This document shows, one piece after another, positions 33,771-43,538 of a stretch of 64,000 nucleotides of DNA (position 1 is its first letter; each line of letters opens with the position of its first letter). Source of the DNA: Terrabacter sp. MAHUQ-38 (GTDB lineage Bacteria; Actinomycetota; Actinomycetes; Actinomycetales; Dermatophilaceae); the NCBI RefSeq assembly GCF_014518425.1, contig NZ_JACVCU010000008.1:1-64000 (forward strand), given 5' to 3'. Both the position numbers and the translations under genes were made by a program. The notes under the pieces are model-generated. The model ran no database searches, had not been told where the DNA came from, and saw only the letters and a list, made by a program, of their open reading frames with translations.

Positions 33771-33850
33771 GAGCGGGCTCGAGCGGGCTCGGGCGGGCTC
33801 GGGCGGGCTCGGGCGGGCTCGGGCGGGCTCGGGCGGGCTCGGGCGGGCTC
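33771..33850. repeat. Eight tandem copies of a 10-bp unit
   Basis: Two copies of GAGCGGGCTC (33771, 33781) are followed by six of GGGCGGGCTC (33791-33850) and one decayed copy (GCGCAGGCCC). The unit is nearly palindromic (GAGC-GG-GCTC). It lies between the HAD gene stop (33734) and the decarboxylase GTG (33873), so it fills the 5' leader of the latter. The 10-bp period equals about one turn of the helix. Confidence 0.95.
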
Positions 33851-33872
33851 GCGCAGGCCCTAGCATCTGTGC

Positions 33873-35234
33873 GTGCACAGCTTCGACAAGGACGCCGACC
33901 ACGCAGCCGTCGACAAGGTCCTCAGCTACGCGCGTGAGCGCCTGCTCATGGACCCGATCCCGCTCGACGGGGCCCAGGCCGAGGACTACCTGGCGTCCGC
34001 GGCCGGGCAGACGATCACGCCACAGGGCCTCGGCTCGACGCGCGCCATGGAGCTCTTCGAGCACACCCTCGCGCCGGCGTGCCTCTCGACCGACCACCCG
34101 CGCTACCTGTCCTTCATCCCGTGCGCCCCGACGCGCGAGGCAGCGGCCTTCGACGTCGTCGTCGGCGCCTCGTCGATCTACGGCGGCTCGTGGATGGAGG
34201 GTGCCGGCGCGGTCTACGCCGAGAACCAGGCGCTGCGCTGGATCGCCGACCTCGCCGGCCTGCCAGAGTCGGCGGGCGGCGTCTTCGTGCCGGGCGGCAC
34301 GGTGGGCAACCTGTCCGCGCTCGTCGTGGCACGGCATACGGCCAGGGCGAAGGCGAAGGAGGCCGGCACGGGCGCGCGTCCGTACCGGATCGCGGCCACC
34401 GACAACGCGCACTCGTCCGTCGTCTCGATGGCGGCAGTCATGGACGCCGAGGTCTGCGGCGTCCACGTCGACGAGAAGCTGCGCCTGAGCGGCGCCGAGC
34501 TGCGCCGCACGCTCGAGGAGCACGGTCCCGAGACGTTCTTCGCCGTGGTCGCGACGAGCGGGACGACGAACTTCGGTGTCGTCGACGACCTCGCCTCGGT
34601 GGCCGAGGTGTGCCGGGAGTACGGCCTGTGGCTGCACGTCGACGGTGCCTACGGTGGCGCCGGGCTCGTCGCTCCGTCGGTCCGCCACCTCTTCAACGGC
34701 ATCGAGCACGCCGACTCCTTCATCGTCGACCCCCACAAGTGGCTCTTCGCCCCGTTCGACTGCTGCGCCCTCATCTACCGCGAGCCCGAGCTCGCCCGCG
34801 TCGCGCACACGCAGGAGGCCGGCTACCTCGACGTCATCACGAAGTCGACCGAGTGGAACCCGACGGACTACTCGATCGGCCTTACGCGCCGCGCCCGGGG
34901 GCTGCCGCTCTGGTACTCGCTCGCGGTCCACGGCACGGACGCCTACGTCGAGGCCGTCGAGAGCACGCTGGCGGTGACGCGCTTCGCCGCCGACGAGATC
35001 GGGCGCCGCGACTACCTCGAGGCCGTGCGCGAGCCCGACCTGTCCGTCGTGGTCTTCCGGCGCCTCGGGTGGTCCCCCGAGGACTACCAGGCGTGGACCG
35101 ACCGCCTGCTGGCCGAGGAGTTCGCCTTCGTCGTGCCGACGAGCTTCCGCGGGGAGACGCTGACGCGGTTCGCGATCTGCAACCCGCAGACCACGCGTGA
35201 GGACGTGAACGCCATCCTCGATACGATGTCGTGA
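33873..35234 (+). CDS. PLP-dependent decarboxylase, aromatic/diaminobutyrate type (group II)
   Basis: A 453-residue fold-type I enzyme. The PLP-stacking region includes VPGGTVGNLSAL, the Asp for the pyridine nitrogen is in WLHVDGAYGG, and the Schiff-base Lys289 is in FIVDPHKWLFAPFDCCAL. This matches aromatic-L-amino-acid, tyrosine or 2,4-diaminobutyrate decarboxylases and relatives. Substrate cannot be fixed from sequence. The GTG start comes 22 bases after the tandem repeat. Length is normal and it seems intact. Confidence 0.88.
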   Translation: MHSFDKDADHAAVDKVLSYARERLLMDPIPLDGAQAEDYLASAAGQTITPQGLGSTRAMELFEHTLAPACLSTDHPRYLSFIPCAPTREAAAFDVVVGASSIYGGSWMEGAGAVYAENQALRWIADLAGLPESAGGVFVPGGTVGNLSALVVARHTARAKAKEAGTGARPYRIAATDNAHSSVVSMAAVMDAEVCGVHVDEKLRLSGAELRRTLEEHGPETFFAVVATSGTTNFGVVDDLASVAEVCREYGLWLHVDGAYGGAGLVAPSVRHLFNGIEHADSFIVDPHKWLFAPFDCCALIYREPELARVAHTQEAGYLDVITKSTEWNPTDYSIGLTRRARGLPLWYSLAVHGTDAYVEAVESTLAVTRFAADEIGRRDYLEAVREPDLSVVVFRRLGWSPEDYQAWTDRLLAEEFAFVVPTSFRGETLTRFAICNPQTTREDVNAILDTMS

Positions 35235-35341
35235 CCTCGGGGGCGGGCCGTGACGAATGCGCCCGGTGAGGCCGATGTGACTGCAGTTCCACCGGTGCAG
35301 CGACGCCCGCACACGACATGCCGCGAACATGCCGGACTGAA

Positions 35342-35355
35342 TGACACCCTTGTCA
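35342..35355. promoter_or_regulatory. Inverted repeat TGACA-N4-TGTCA upstream of the DUF3263 gene
   Basis: TGACACCCTTGTCA forms a five-base inverted repeat about 54 bases upstream of the ATG at 35409. It is AT-richer than the region and could be an operator or overlap a promoter. I could not place a convincing -35/-10 pair around it. Confidence 0.35.
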
Positions 35356-35408
35356 TTTCGGTCTAGGGTGTGAGCGGAGCCAACGCACGACCGCAGCGAG
35401 ACGGGGAC

Positions 35409-35708
35409 ATGAGCACAGACCACGCCACGGCGCAGCCGCACCGCCACGAGTCCGAGGACGGCCTCAGCGCTCGCGACCTCGAGATCCTGGCGTTCGAGCG
35501 ACAGTGGTGGAAGTACGCCGGCTCGAAGGAGCAGGCCATCAAGGAGCTCTTCGACATGAGCTCCACGCGCTACTACCAGGTGCTCAACGCCCTCCTCGAC
35601 AGCCCCGCGGCGCTCGAGGCCGACCCGATGCTCATCAAGCGCCTGCGCCGCATGCGTGCGAGCCGACAGCGCGCCCGCACGAGTCGGCGGCTCGGCATCA
35701 ACGTCTGA
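35409..35708 (+). CDS. DUF3263 protein
   Basis: A 99-residue protein, well known in actinobacteria. The core LSARDLEILAFERQWWKYAGSKEQAIKELFDMSSTRYYQVLNALLD has helix-turn-helix character, and the tail is basic (RLRRMRASRQRARTSRRLG), so nucleic-acid binding is plausible. No function is established. The ATG start follows GACGGGGAC, a reasonable ribosome site. Confidence 0.85.
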   Translation: MSTDHATAQPHRHESEDGLSARDLEILAFERQWWKYAGSKEQAIKELFDMSSTRYYQVLNALLDSPAALEADPMLIKRLRRMRASRQRARTSRRLGINV

Positions 35709-35808
35709 CGGCTCGACGCCGCCGGGGCGGTGACCGTCCCGGACCTACCTGACCGACTCGGGGACGCACCTGCACGCGGTCGCGCCGCGCGCGTGGTTCA
35801 CTTCCCTC

Positions 35809-36273
35809 ATGGCCGAGGTGACGATCCGGCGAGCGTCGGCCGACGACGCCTTCATCGTCGCGGCCCTGCACCTGCAGTTCGCCCGCGAGCTCGGTATGCC
35901 GGCCGAGGCCGGCTATCTCGACCGCTTCGTCGACGCGTGGCTGGCCGAGCGGCCCGATCGCCCGACGTGGATCGCCGAGAGCCGTGGCGAGCACGCCGGC
36001 ATCCTCGAGACGCGTCGCATCCGCGCCCTGCCGTGGCCCGGGCGCAAGGACGTCTCGTGGCTGCACGTCGGTGGGCTGTTCGTCGTCCCGGCCTGCCGTG
36101 ACCGGGGCGTCGGCCGGGCCCTCACCGAGGCGATGATCGAGTGGTCCCGCACCACCGACGTCAAGTGGATCCGGCTCAACGCGCCTGATGCGCGTGCCCA
36201 GGAGTTCTACGAGCGGCTCGGGTTCAGCTCGCCCGGCCGGCTCATGGAGTTCGACCTGCGGGACCCGCAGTGA
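35809..36273 (+). CDS. GNAT-family N-acetyltransferase
   Basis: A 154-residue acetyltransferase. It begins VTIRRASADDAFIVAAL, and the acetyl-CoA loop is VVPACRDRGVGRALTEAMIEW; the last strand contains LNAPDARAQEFYERLGF. The acceptor is unknown. The P1 peptidase start overlaps its stop by four bases, so the two are translationally coupled and may act on the same peptides or amino compounds. Confidence 0.87.
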   Translation: MAEVTIRRASADDAFIVAALHLQFARELGMPAEAGYLDRFVDAWLAERPDRPTWIAESRGEHAGILETRRIRALPWPGRKDVSWLHVGGLFVVPACRDRGVGRALTEAMIEWSRTTDVKWIRLNAPDARAQEFYERLGFSSPGRLMEFDLRDPQ

Positions 36274-37352
36274 CCGGTCCCGTCCCCGGCCCGACGAACT
36301 CGCTCGTCGACGTCGCGGGCCTCTTCGTCGGTCACTGCACCCGGGACGAGCCGGGGTGGCTCACCGGCGTTACGGTGGTGCTCGCGCCCCAGGGTGGCGT
36401 CGTCGCCGGCGTCGACGTGCGCGGTGGTGGACCGGGCACGCGCGAGACCGACCTGCTCGACCCCCGCAACCTCGTCGACCGGGTCGACGCGATCGTCCTC
36501 GGTGGCGGGTCCGCGCCGGGCCTGGCCGCCGTCGACGGGGTCGTGGACGCGCTGCTCGACGACGGGATCGGCTGGCCGATGGGCGAGCCGGGGCACATCG
36601 TGCCGATCGTGCCGTCCGCGATCCTCTTCGACCTGGGACGCGGCGGCACCTGGCGCCACCATCCGCGGGCGGAGGACGGGAGGGCGGCATACGCCAGCGC
36701 GTCGACATCGGCCGTGGCGCAGGGGTGCGTGGGCGCCGGGACGGGCGCCAAGGCCGGCGGTTTCAAGGGCGGCATCGGCTCGGCGAGCGTCGTGCTCGAG
36801 TCGGGAACGACCGTCGCAGCGCTCATCGCCGTCAACGCCGTCGGCTCGGCCGTCGACCCTACGACCGGGCTGCCGTATGCCGTCGGGCTGGGTCTGGGGG
36901 ACGAGCTGGCCCACGTGGGCCGGCCGGGCGCGGCCGAGCTCGAGGAGGCCCGCGCCCGGGCCGAGGCGTTGCCCGCGAACGCCGGCAGGCCCGGACTCGC
37001 CACGACGATAGGCATCATCGCGACCGACGCCACCCTGACCAAGGCCCAGTGCCAGAAGGCGTCCGGCATCGGTCACGACGGCTTCGCGCGCGCCCTCAAG
37101 CCGGTGCACACTCTCTTCGACGGCGACACCCTCTTCACGCTGGCCACGGGCGATCGGCCCGCCCCCGACCCCGTCGAGCAGACGGTGCTCATGGAGGCCG
37201 GTGCCGACTGCGTCGCGAGGGCCATCGTCCATGCCCTGCTGGCCGCGACGTCCGTCGACCGCACGGCCGACGGTGGTGTCGCGCTGCGGTCGTGGTCCGA
37301 CGCGTTCCCATCGGCGCTGGCTGCGGACCAGGGCCCGGGCCGCGCTCAGTAG
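36270..37352 (+). CDS. P1-family (DmpA-like) peptidase
   Basis: A 360-residue N-terminal-nucleophile-type peptidase. LVDVAGLFVGHCTRDEPGWLTGVTVVLA is the family opening, GTGAKAGGFKGGIGSASVVL precedes and contains the expected autocleavage site and nucleophilic Ser, and IIATDATLTKAQCQK follows. DmpA and BapA relatives cut N-terminal D-amino acids or beta-alanine peptides. The Ser is in GSAS rather than the usual GTSS. Start GTG 36270 overlaps the GNAT stop. Confidence 0.85.
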   Translation: MTGPVPGPTNSLVDVAGLFVGHCTRDEPGWLTGVTVVLAPQGGVVAGVDVRGGGPGTRETDLLDPRNLVDRVDAIVLGGGSAPGLAAVDGVVDALLDDGIGWPMGEPGHIVPIVPSAILFDLGRGGTWRHHPRAEDGRAAYASASTSAVAQGCVGAGTGAKAGGFKGGIGSASVVLESGTTVAALIAVNAVGSAVDPTTGLPYAVGLGLGDELAHVGRPGAAELEEARARAEALPANAGRPGLATTIGIIATDATLTKAQCQKASGIGHDGFARALKPVHTLFDGDTLFTLATGDRPAPDPVEQTVLMEAGADCVARAIVHALLAATSVDRTADGGVALRSWSDAFPSALAADQGPGRAQ

Positions 37353-37374
37353 TACGTCCCGCTCAGTAGTACGT
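37343..37374. repeat. Direct repeat CGCTCAGTAGTACGT at two convergent gene ends
   Basis: The 15-base string occurs at 37343-37357 and again at 37360-37374. The first copy contains the stop codon of the P1 peptidase (plus strand) and the second the stop of the M48 protease (minus strand). The two genes converge here, so the duplication lets each end in its own copy. It may be a recent slippage event. Confidence 0.9.
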
Positions 37375-38608
37375 GTCGGTCAGCTCGTCGGCGAACCGCC
37401 GGGTGAGCTCGGGGGAGACGCCGGCCAGCTCGCGGTCGGCGCCGTCCTGGCCTTCGGACAGCGCGAAGGTGCGCGAGGCCGCTCGGGCCTCGACGAGGCT
37501 CATGCGCAGGTCGTCGCGCGGATGGCTCGCGTCCCACCGCAGGTCCTGCTCCCGGGCCCGCTGCCGGGCGATCGCGACCTGCGCGGCCGTCGGGTCCGGG
37601 CGCTCGCGCACCGCCGCGAGCACGGCGAACGGGTCCTCGCGGCGCCGCACACCCGCGGCCCGCCAGCGTGTGGAGGCCGGCCAGGTTCTCCGTCGTGATG
37701 AGCAGGCGCACGACGGCGCGGGTGCCGGCGACCTCGGCGGCGCGGAGGTCCGCGAGGTACTCGCGGCGCTGGGAGCTGACGGCGGCGAGCCGCTCGAAGA
37801 GCAGGAGCAGCAGGATGGCGGGCGTCGAGACGATGCGGAGCAGGAAGGCGGCGAGGGCGTTCATCGTCGCTTCGGAGGCCGCGATCTCCAGCCGATAGTC
37901 GGCGAAGTCGGAGTACGCGTCGCTCGGCAGCGGCGTGAGCAGCGTGGCGAACCGGCGCAGGACGCCATGGGCCGTCCATGCCACGTGGCCGACGGTGGTG
38001 TCGCGGCCGCGGAGGTGGCCCATCTCGTGGGCGAGGAGGGCGAGCCGTTCGTCCTCGGTGAGCAGGGTCCAGAGGGGAAGGCCGATCACGAGAGCCTGGC
38101 GGCGACCCCAGCCGATGCGCGCGACGCCGGCGTTGAACTCCGTCGAGACGGCGACGACCTCAGGTGCCGGCGTGCCGACCGCCTCGGCGACCGCGGCGAC
38201 GTGTCGATGGATGCTCGGGTGCTCGGTGGCGTCCAGGCGTCGAACGTCCCCGAGGCGGTTCGGGCGCGGGGCGATGGCGACGACGACAAGCCAGCCCAGG
38301 ACAACCCCGATCCAGCCGACGACGTTCTTCGACGCGAAGGTCGCGACGACGAGCAGCACGACCGCGACGGCATACACGACGAGCACCAGCACCGAGAGGG
38401 CGAGCACGCCGCCCGAGGTGCCCGTCGACCCGGACGGCCGCTCGCCCCGGCTCACCTGCGCGAGGAGACCCCCGTGGACCCGGGCCGACGCGGCATCGAG
38501 CGCGGCCACCCTGCGGCGGGCGAACCATGAAAGCCGCGACTGGCCCGCCTGCTTCCTGGGCGGTGCCGTGGTCGCGGGGGACGGGCTGGTCGGGGGGAGC
38601 TCGGACAC
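37363..38608 (-). pseudogene. M48-family metalloprotease, frameshifted in its C-terminal third
   Basis: The N-terminal part from GTG 38608 has two membrane helices (VLALSVLVLVVYAVAVVLLVV and VVGWIGVVLGWLVVVAI) and the zinc motif LLAHEMGHLRGRD of HtpX/Ste24-type proteases. Near 37655 the frame runs into Arg/Pro-rich sequence. Removing one G from GCGGGCC restores RRREDPFAVLAAVRERPDPT and a good C-terminus ending LTDTYY at 37363. As written the protein would end in an unrelated tail at 37346. The membrane protease domain is intact, so partial activity is possible; it may also be a sequencing error. Confidence 0.8.
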
Positions 38609-38696
38609 GGTGATCCTTCGGCGACGGGTGAGACGTCTCCGGATGCTACGGCGGAGGCGCCGGATCGCGGGCGGTTTGGGCGGATAGGGTCGCGGG

Positions 38697-39185
38697 ATGC
38701 CGAACGTCACCGCCGAGGTCTGGGTCCCGGTCGAGCCCGACCTCGCGTTCGCCGTGTCGCAGACCACGGGCGAGGTCCGGCTGCGCTGGGACCCGTTCAT
38801 CCGCAGCCAGCATCTCGTCGACGCTGTCCAGCCGGGCAAGGGGGTGCGCACGGTGACCCGTGCCCGGGTCGGTCCGCGCATGGTCAGCGAGTACGTGTCG
38901 TACCGTCCCCCGACGAGCGTCGGCATGACCATGGTCGACGGTCCGTGGTTCTTCGAGCGCTTCGGCGGCGGGTGGCGCTTCACGCCGGAGGAGCGGTCGG
39001 GCGTGGTCGGCACCCGCGCCGTCTGGAAGTACACGTATGCCGTGCGGCCGGCTTGGTTACGCCCCGTGGCCGAGCCGATCGGGCAGTGGCTGCTCGGTCG
39101 TGAGATCCGCTCTCGCATCGCCGCGTTCGCCCGGGCCTGCGGCGACAACACCGTCCTCAGCGCCGTCGTCACCCCGGCCGACTGA
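38697..39185 (+). CDS. SRPBCC-family (polyketide cyclase/dehydrase-like) protein
   Basis: A 162-residue helix-grip protein. It opens VTAEVWVPVEPDLAFAVSQTTGEVRLRWDPFI and has RPPTSVGMTMVDGPWFFERFGGGWRF in the sheet, with a C-terminal helix containing RSRIAAFARACGD. Such proteins bind lipids or polyketides. There is no obvious partner: the M48 gene is divergent and an antitoxin remnant follows. Confidence 0.82.
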   Translation: MPNVTAEVWVPVEPDLAFAVSQTTGEVRLRWDPFIRSQHLVDAVQPGKGVRTVTRARVGPRMVSEYVSYRPPTSVGMTMVDGPWFFERFGGGWRFTPEERSGVVGTRAVWKYTYAVRPAWLRPVAEPIGQWLLGREIRSRIAAFARACGDNTVLSAVVTPAD

Positions 39186-39191
39186 CCCGGT

Positions 39192-39440
39192 CTGAATGCG
39201 GGCGGGCGGCGCAACCGCGTCGACGCGGACACCGAGGCCATCCAGGTCGCCGTGGACCGGAACCGGCACGTCAAGGTCCCGAACGGCGTGGTTCTCGTCC
39301 GGTGCGCGGCTCGAGAACCTGGCCCGCTGCACCTGTCACCGCCGCGGTTGCGGCTGGAGGAAGCGCCCATCGACGTCGCCGACGCGGCACTGCGTGACTC
39401 CGAGGCAGCGGGACGTCTCCTGACGGGAGCCCCGAGCGGG
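39192..39440 (+). pseudogene. Internal fragment of an AbiEi/DUF559-type protein
   Basis: The frame through 39192-39440 keeps normal actinobacterial codon bias and reads DRNRHVKVPNGVVLVRCAAREPG, then LHLSPPRLRLEEAPIDVADAALRDSEAAGRLL. This matches the middle, strand-rich part of the AbiEi-like family represented intact at 29345. There is no winged-helix start and no nuclease end; it meets the convergent MBL gene. It is a remnant. Confidence 0.55.
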
Positions 39441-40406
39441 TCAGGCAGAGGGTGGGGAGAACTGTTCCCACCCTCTGCGGATCGCGGAACCGAGGTGGTC
39501 GAGCGGATAGGGCAGGCGCGGGTCGGGGTCGTGCAGGGCGTCCTCGAGGGATCCGCCGCCGAGCCGGCGCTCGCGGATGACGGTGGCGACGGCCGCGATG
39601 TCGTCGCGCTGCCGAGCCACGAAGGCGCCGTCGACTGGGCGTCCGTGTCCGGGCACGACGACGGTCCTGTCGCTCGCCTCGACGAGGTGCGACGTCAGGG
39701 TGTCGGCCCAGTCCAGCGGCCACGAGTCGCCGCCGAACGACGGGTGCGCGCTCTCCTCGACGAGGTCGCCGAGGAACAGTGCATCGGTGTCGGGCACGTG
39801 CACCGCCACGTCACCGTCGGTGTGGCCGCGGCCGGCGTACGCCATCGTGACGACCCGGTCGCCGAGGTCGATGGTCGCGTGCGAGCAGAAGGTGCGGTCG
39901 GGGCCGCGCACCACGGTCGCCAGGACGTCAGCCGCGTCGCGCGCGGTGTAGCCGAGCTCGGGGCCGTCACCGGGGTCGTCGCGGAAGAGGCCCTTGATGC
40001 GCTCCGCATCGGCCTCGAGCGTCCTGCCGACGTTGTCGTGCGCGTGCACGGTGGCCGTGTCGAAGGCGGCGTTGCCGAACGTGTGGTCGAAGTGGACGTG
40101 CGTGTTGACGACGTGCCGCACGACGATGTCGCGGGCCAGACGGCGCACGTCGTCGAGGACCTGGATGCCCTGCACGTCGCTCGCACGCGTGTCGATGACG
40201 ACGGCGCCGTCGCGCCCGAGGACGAGACCGACGTTGACGTCCCAGGCCTTGTAGCGGGCGACGAAGACGCGGTCGGCGACCTCGACGAAGCCCGTCGTGG
40301 GGCCGTCGGGCGCGGTCGGGCCGTACAGCGGACTCGGCCCGGCCCGGCCTGCCGGGCTCATCGTGCGCACCTCGATGTGATCCACGTCTCTGCCGGCATG
40401 CCTCAA
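39441..40406 (-). CDS. MBL-fold metallo-hydrolase
   Basis: About 307-321 residues. The metal motif is VVNTHVHFDHTFGN (H-x-H-x-D-H), with later ligands in AGRGHTDGDVAVHVPD, FLGDLVEESAHPSF and VVPGHGRPVD. It resembles the group that includes SoxH-like and class B lactamase-like hydrolases; the substrate is unknown. A second start (ATG about 40361) is equally good. No signal peptide is seen. Confidence 0.87.
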   Translation of the reverse strand: MRHAGRDVDHIEVRTMSPAGRAGPSPLYGPTAPDGPTTGFVEVADRVFVARYKAWDVNVGLVLGRDGAVVIDTRASDVQGIQVLDDVRRLARDIVVRHVVNTHVHFDHTFGNAAFDTATVHAHDNVGRTLEADAERIKGLFRDDPGDGPELGYTARDAADVLATVVRGPDRTFCSHATIDLGDRVVTMAYAGRGHTDGDVAVHVPDTDALFLGDLVEESAHPSFGGDSWPLDWADTLTSHLVEASDRTVVVPGHGRPVDGAFVARQRDDIAAVATVIRERRLGGGSLEDALHDPDPRLPYPLDHLGSAIRRGWEQFSPPSA

Positions 40407-40465
40407 CGGTAGTGGGCACGGGACGGACAGGCGCTTCTCGCCGGGTTCCTCTACCTTTGGTAGCC

Positions 40466-41002
40466 ATGTCGACCGAGACCCGCACCTCCACGAAAGCCCC
40501 CAAGCCTCGGCGAAAGCTCCTCATCGCGGCCGCGCTCGCCGCCTTCGCCATCGGCACGACGGGCGCCGTCGCGTTCTGGTCGGGCGACAGCTGGAGCGAC
40601 GAGGCGATGTCGTCCGCGTTCCCGGGCCTGCCGGGCGGCGACTGGGCGAGCACCCCGTCGGCCGACGGCTGGGGCGATGCCACCTCCTCGAGCACGACCG
40701 CCGCCTCGAGCACCACCGCAGGCACCACGGGCACCCAACCGACAGCGACGGCCGTCGTCGAGCAGGCAACCGCCACACCGACGAAGGTGCCGACGAGCAA
40801 GGCTCCGGCCCCCGCGCCGTCCTCGACCGCGACCTCGACCTCACGCTCGACGGCCGCCCCGGCGCCGACCTCGACGTCGGCCCCGGAGCCCACCACGACG
40901 CACGACAACCCGAAGCCGAAGCCGACGAAGAAGCCCACGCCGACGAGCTCGCCCACCTCCTCCGACGACTCCGGCGGGTGCGTCCTGCTCGTCATCTGCT
41001 GA
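40466..41002 (+). CDS. Secreted or membrane-anchored Ser/Thr/Pro-rich protein with C-terminal Cys pair
   Basis: A 178-residue protein. An Arg/Lys-rich start and one hydrophobic segment (KLLIAAALAAFAIGTTGAVAFW, about residues 15-38) act as a signal peptide or anchor. About 130 residues of Ser, Thr, Ala and Pro follow, like a glycosylated stalk, with Lys/Pro repeats near the end. The last seven residues are CVLLVIC, a hydrophobic ending between two cysteines. No domain is recognised. A 27-bp direct repeat begins at its stop. Confidence 0.7.
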   Translation: MSTETRTSTKAPKPRRKLLIAAALAAFAIGTTGAVAFWSGDSWSDEAMSSAFPGLPGGDWASTPSADGWGDATSSSTTAASSTTAGTTGTQPTATAVVEQATATPTKVPTSKAPAPAPSSTATSTSRSTAAPAPTSTSAPEPTTTHDNPKPKPTKKPTPTSSPTSSDDSGGCVLLVIC

Positions 41003-41049
41003 GGCGGCAGCACACCCGCCCGATCTGCTGAGGCGGCAGCACACCCGCC
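40994..41049. repeat. 27-bp direct repeat (two copies)
   Basis: The unit starting ATCTGCTGAGGCGGCAGC and ending ACACCCGCC occurs at 40994-41020 and at 41023-41049, 29 bases apart. The first copy overlaps the end and the stop (TGA, 41000-41002) of the upstream gene. Each copy contains CTGC...GCAG inverted arms, so each could form a small hairpin. The HIT gene begins 34 bases later. Confidence 0.9.
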
Positions 41050-41082
41050 GGATCGAGGCGGTGCGCGTGGGAGCCTGAGCGC

Positions 41083-41511
41083 ATGGACTGCGTCTTCTGC
41101 TCCATCGTCGCGGGCGAGACCCCAGCCGATGTCGTGCTCGACGAGCCTGACTTCGTCGGCTTCCTCGACCGGCGTCCGGTCTTCAAGGGTCACGTCCTGC
41201 TCGTGCCGCGCCCGCACGTCGACACGCTTCTCGACCTCCCGGAGGGGCTGCACGCGGGCCTGCTCGGCGCGGCTCGGCGACTCGCGGCCGCCGCCGTCGC
41301 CGGCCTCGGTGCCCAGGGCACGTTCGTCGCGGTGAACAACGTCGTGAGCCAGTCGGTCCCGCACCTGCACGTCCACGTCGTGCCTCGCACCAAGGGTGAC
41401 GGCCTGCGCGGCTTCTTCTGGCCGCGCACGAAGTACGCGTCGGACGCCGAGTCCGCCGACTACGCCGCGCGACTGTCGGCCGTGCTGGAGTCGGTGCGCC
41501 CTCGTCAGTGA
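41083..41511 (+). CDS. HIT-family protein
   Basis: A 142-residue histidine-triad protein. It starts DCVFCSIVAGETPADVVL (the CxxC-type start) and holds the triad in SQSVPHLHVHVVPRTKGDG. HIT hydrolases act on nucleotide-linked substrates such as AMP-lysine or Ap4A. The triad His residues are intact. It is followed by the groEL promoter region. Confidence 0.92.
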   Translation: MDCVFCSIVAGETPADVVLDEPDFVGFLDRRPVFKGHVLLVPRPHVDTLLDLPEGLHAGLLGAARRLAAAAVAGLGAQGTFVAVNNVVSQSVPHLHVHVVPRTKGDGLRGFFWPRTKYASDAESADYAARLSAVLESVRPRQ

Positions 41512-41627
41512 GGAGGGTGGGCATCCGTCGCGACGCGGGCGCCGAGGTCACGGCGCCGCGCGACCCGGCCTGGCGGCATACGCCCTCGGACGTGCCCCGC
41601 CCCGGCGTGTCCCCGGGTCGCCGCTTG

Positions 41628-41654
41628 TTTGCACTCTCACCCCGAGAGTGCCAA
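41628..41654. promoter_or_regulatory. CIRCE element 1 (HrcA operator)
   Basis: TTTGCACTC and GAGTGCCAA are separated by nine bases. This matches the CIRCE consensus TTAGCACTC-N9-GAGTGCTAA with a few changes. It lies about 180 bases upstream of groEL. HrcA represses chaperone genes through this site. Confidence 0.9.
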
Positions 41655-41662
41655 TAATGGCG

Positions 41663-41689
41663 TTAGCACTCTCCCCGTGGGAGTGACAG
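41663..41689. promoter_or_regulatory. CIRCE element 2 (HrcA operator)
   Basis: TTAGCACTC is followed by nine bases and GAGTGACAG: the left arm is a perfect consensus and the right is weaker. The two CIRCE copies start 35 bases apart. Two sites upstream of one groEL are known in some actinobacteria and should give tighter heat-shock control. Confidence 0.88.
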
Positions 41690-41736
41690 ATATGGACCGA
41701 ATGCCGAGGGGCTGGGTTCGCAGCGACGTGAGCTGA

Positions 41737-43440
<1,704 letters not shown>

Positions 43441-43466
43441 GCCCACTCGCTCCAGCGACACGACCG

Positions 43467-43500
43467 AAGGGCGGTTCCCCGCGAGTGGGAGCCGCCCTTT
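43467..43500 (+). terminator. Intrinsic terminator of groEL
   Basis: AAGGGCGG and CCGCCCTT form the stem with an inner TCCC/GGGA extension, and the hairpin ends in TTT. It lies 27 bases beyond the groEL stop. The WXG100 gene converges on it from the other side. Confidence 0.85.
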
Positions 43501-43538
43501 GGCGTACCCGATGCCGTATGCCGTGTGTCCCGCCCCGC

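Noticed and set aside
33771..33850. A CRISPR array
   Set aside because: Ten-base units with no spacers and no cas genes; it is a simple tandem repeat. No other repeat-spacer structure was seen in the window.
35350..35369. A -35/-10 promoter (TTGTCA and TAGGGT)
   Set aside because: The spacing is only eight bases, too short for a sigma-70-type promoter.
31767..35447. A 1226-residue minus-strand open frame
   Set aside because: It is the antisense of nagA, the HAD gene and the decarboxylase; Arg/Val/Gly-rich composition typical of shadow frames in GC-rich DNA.
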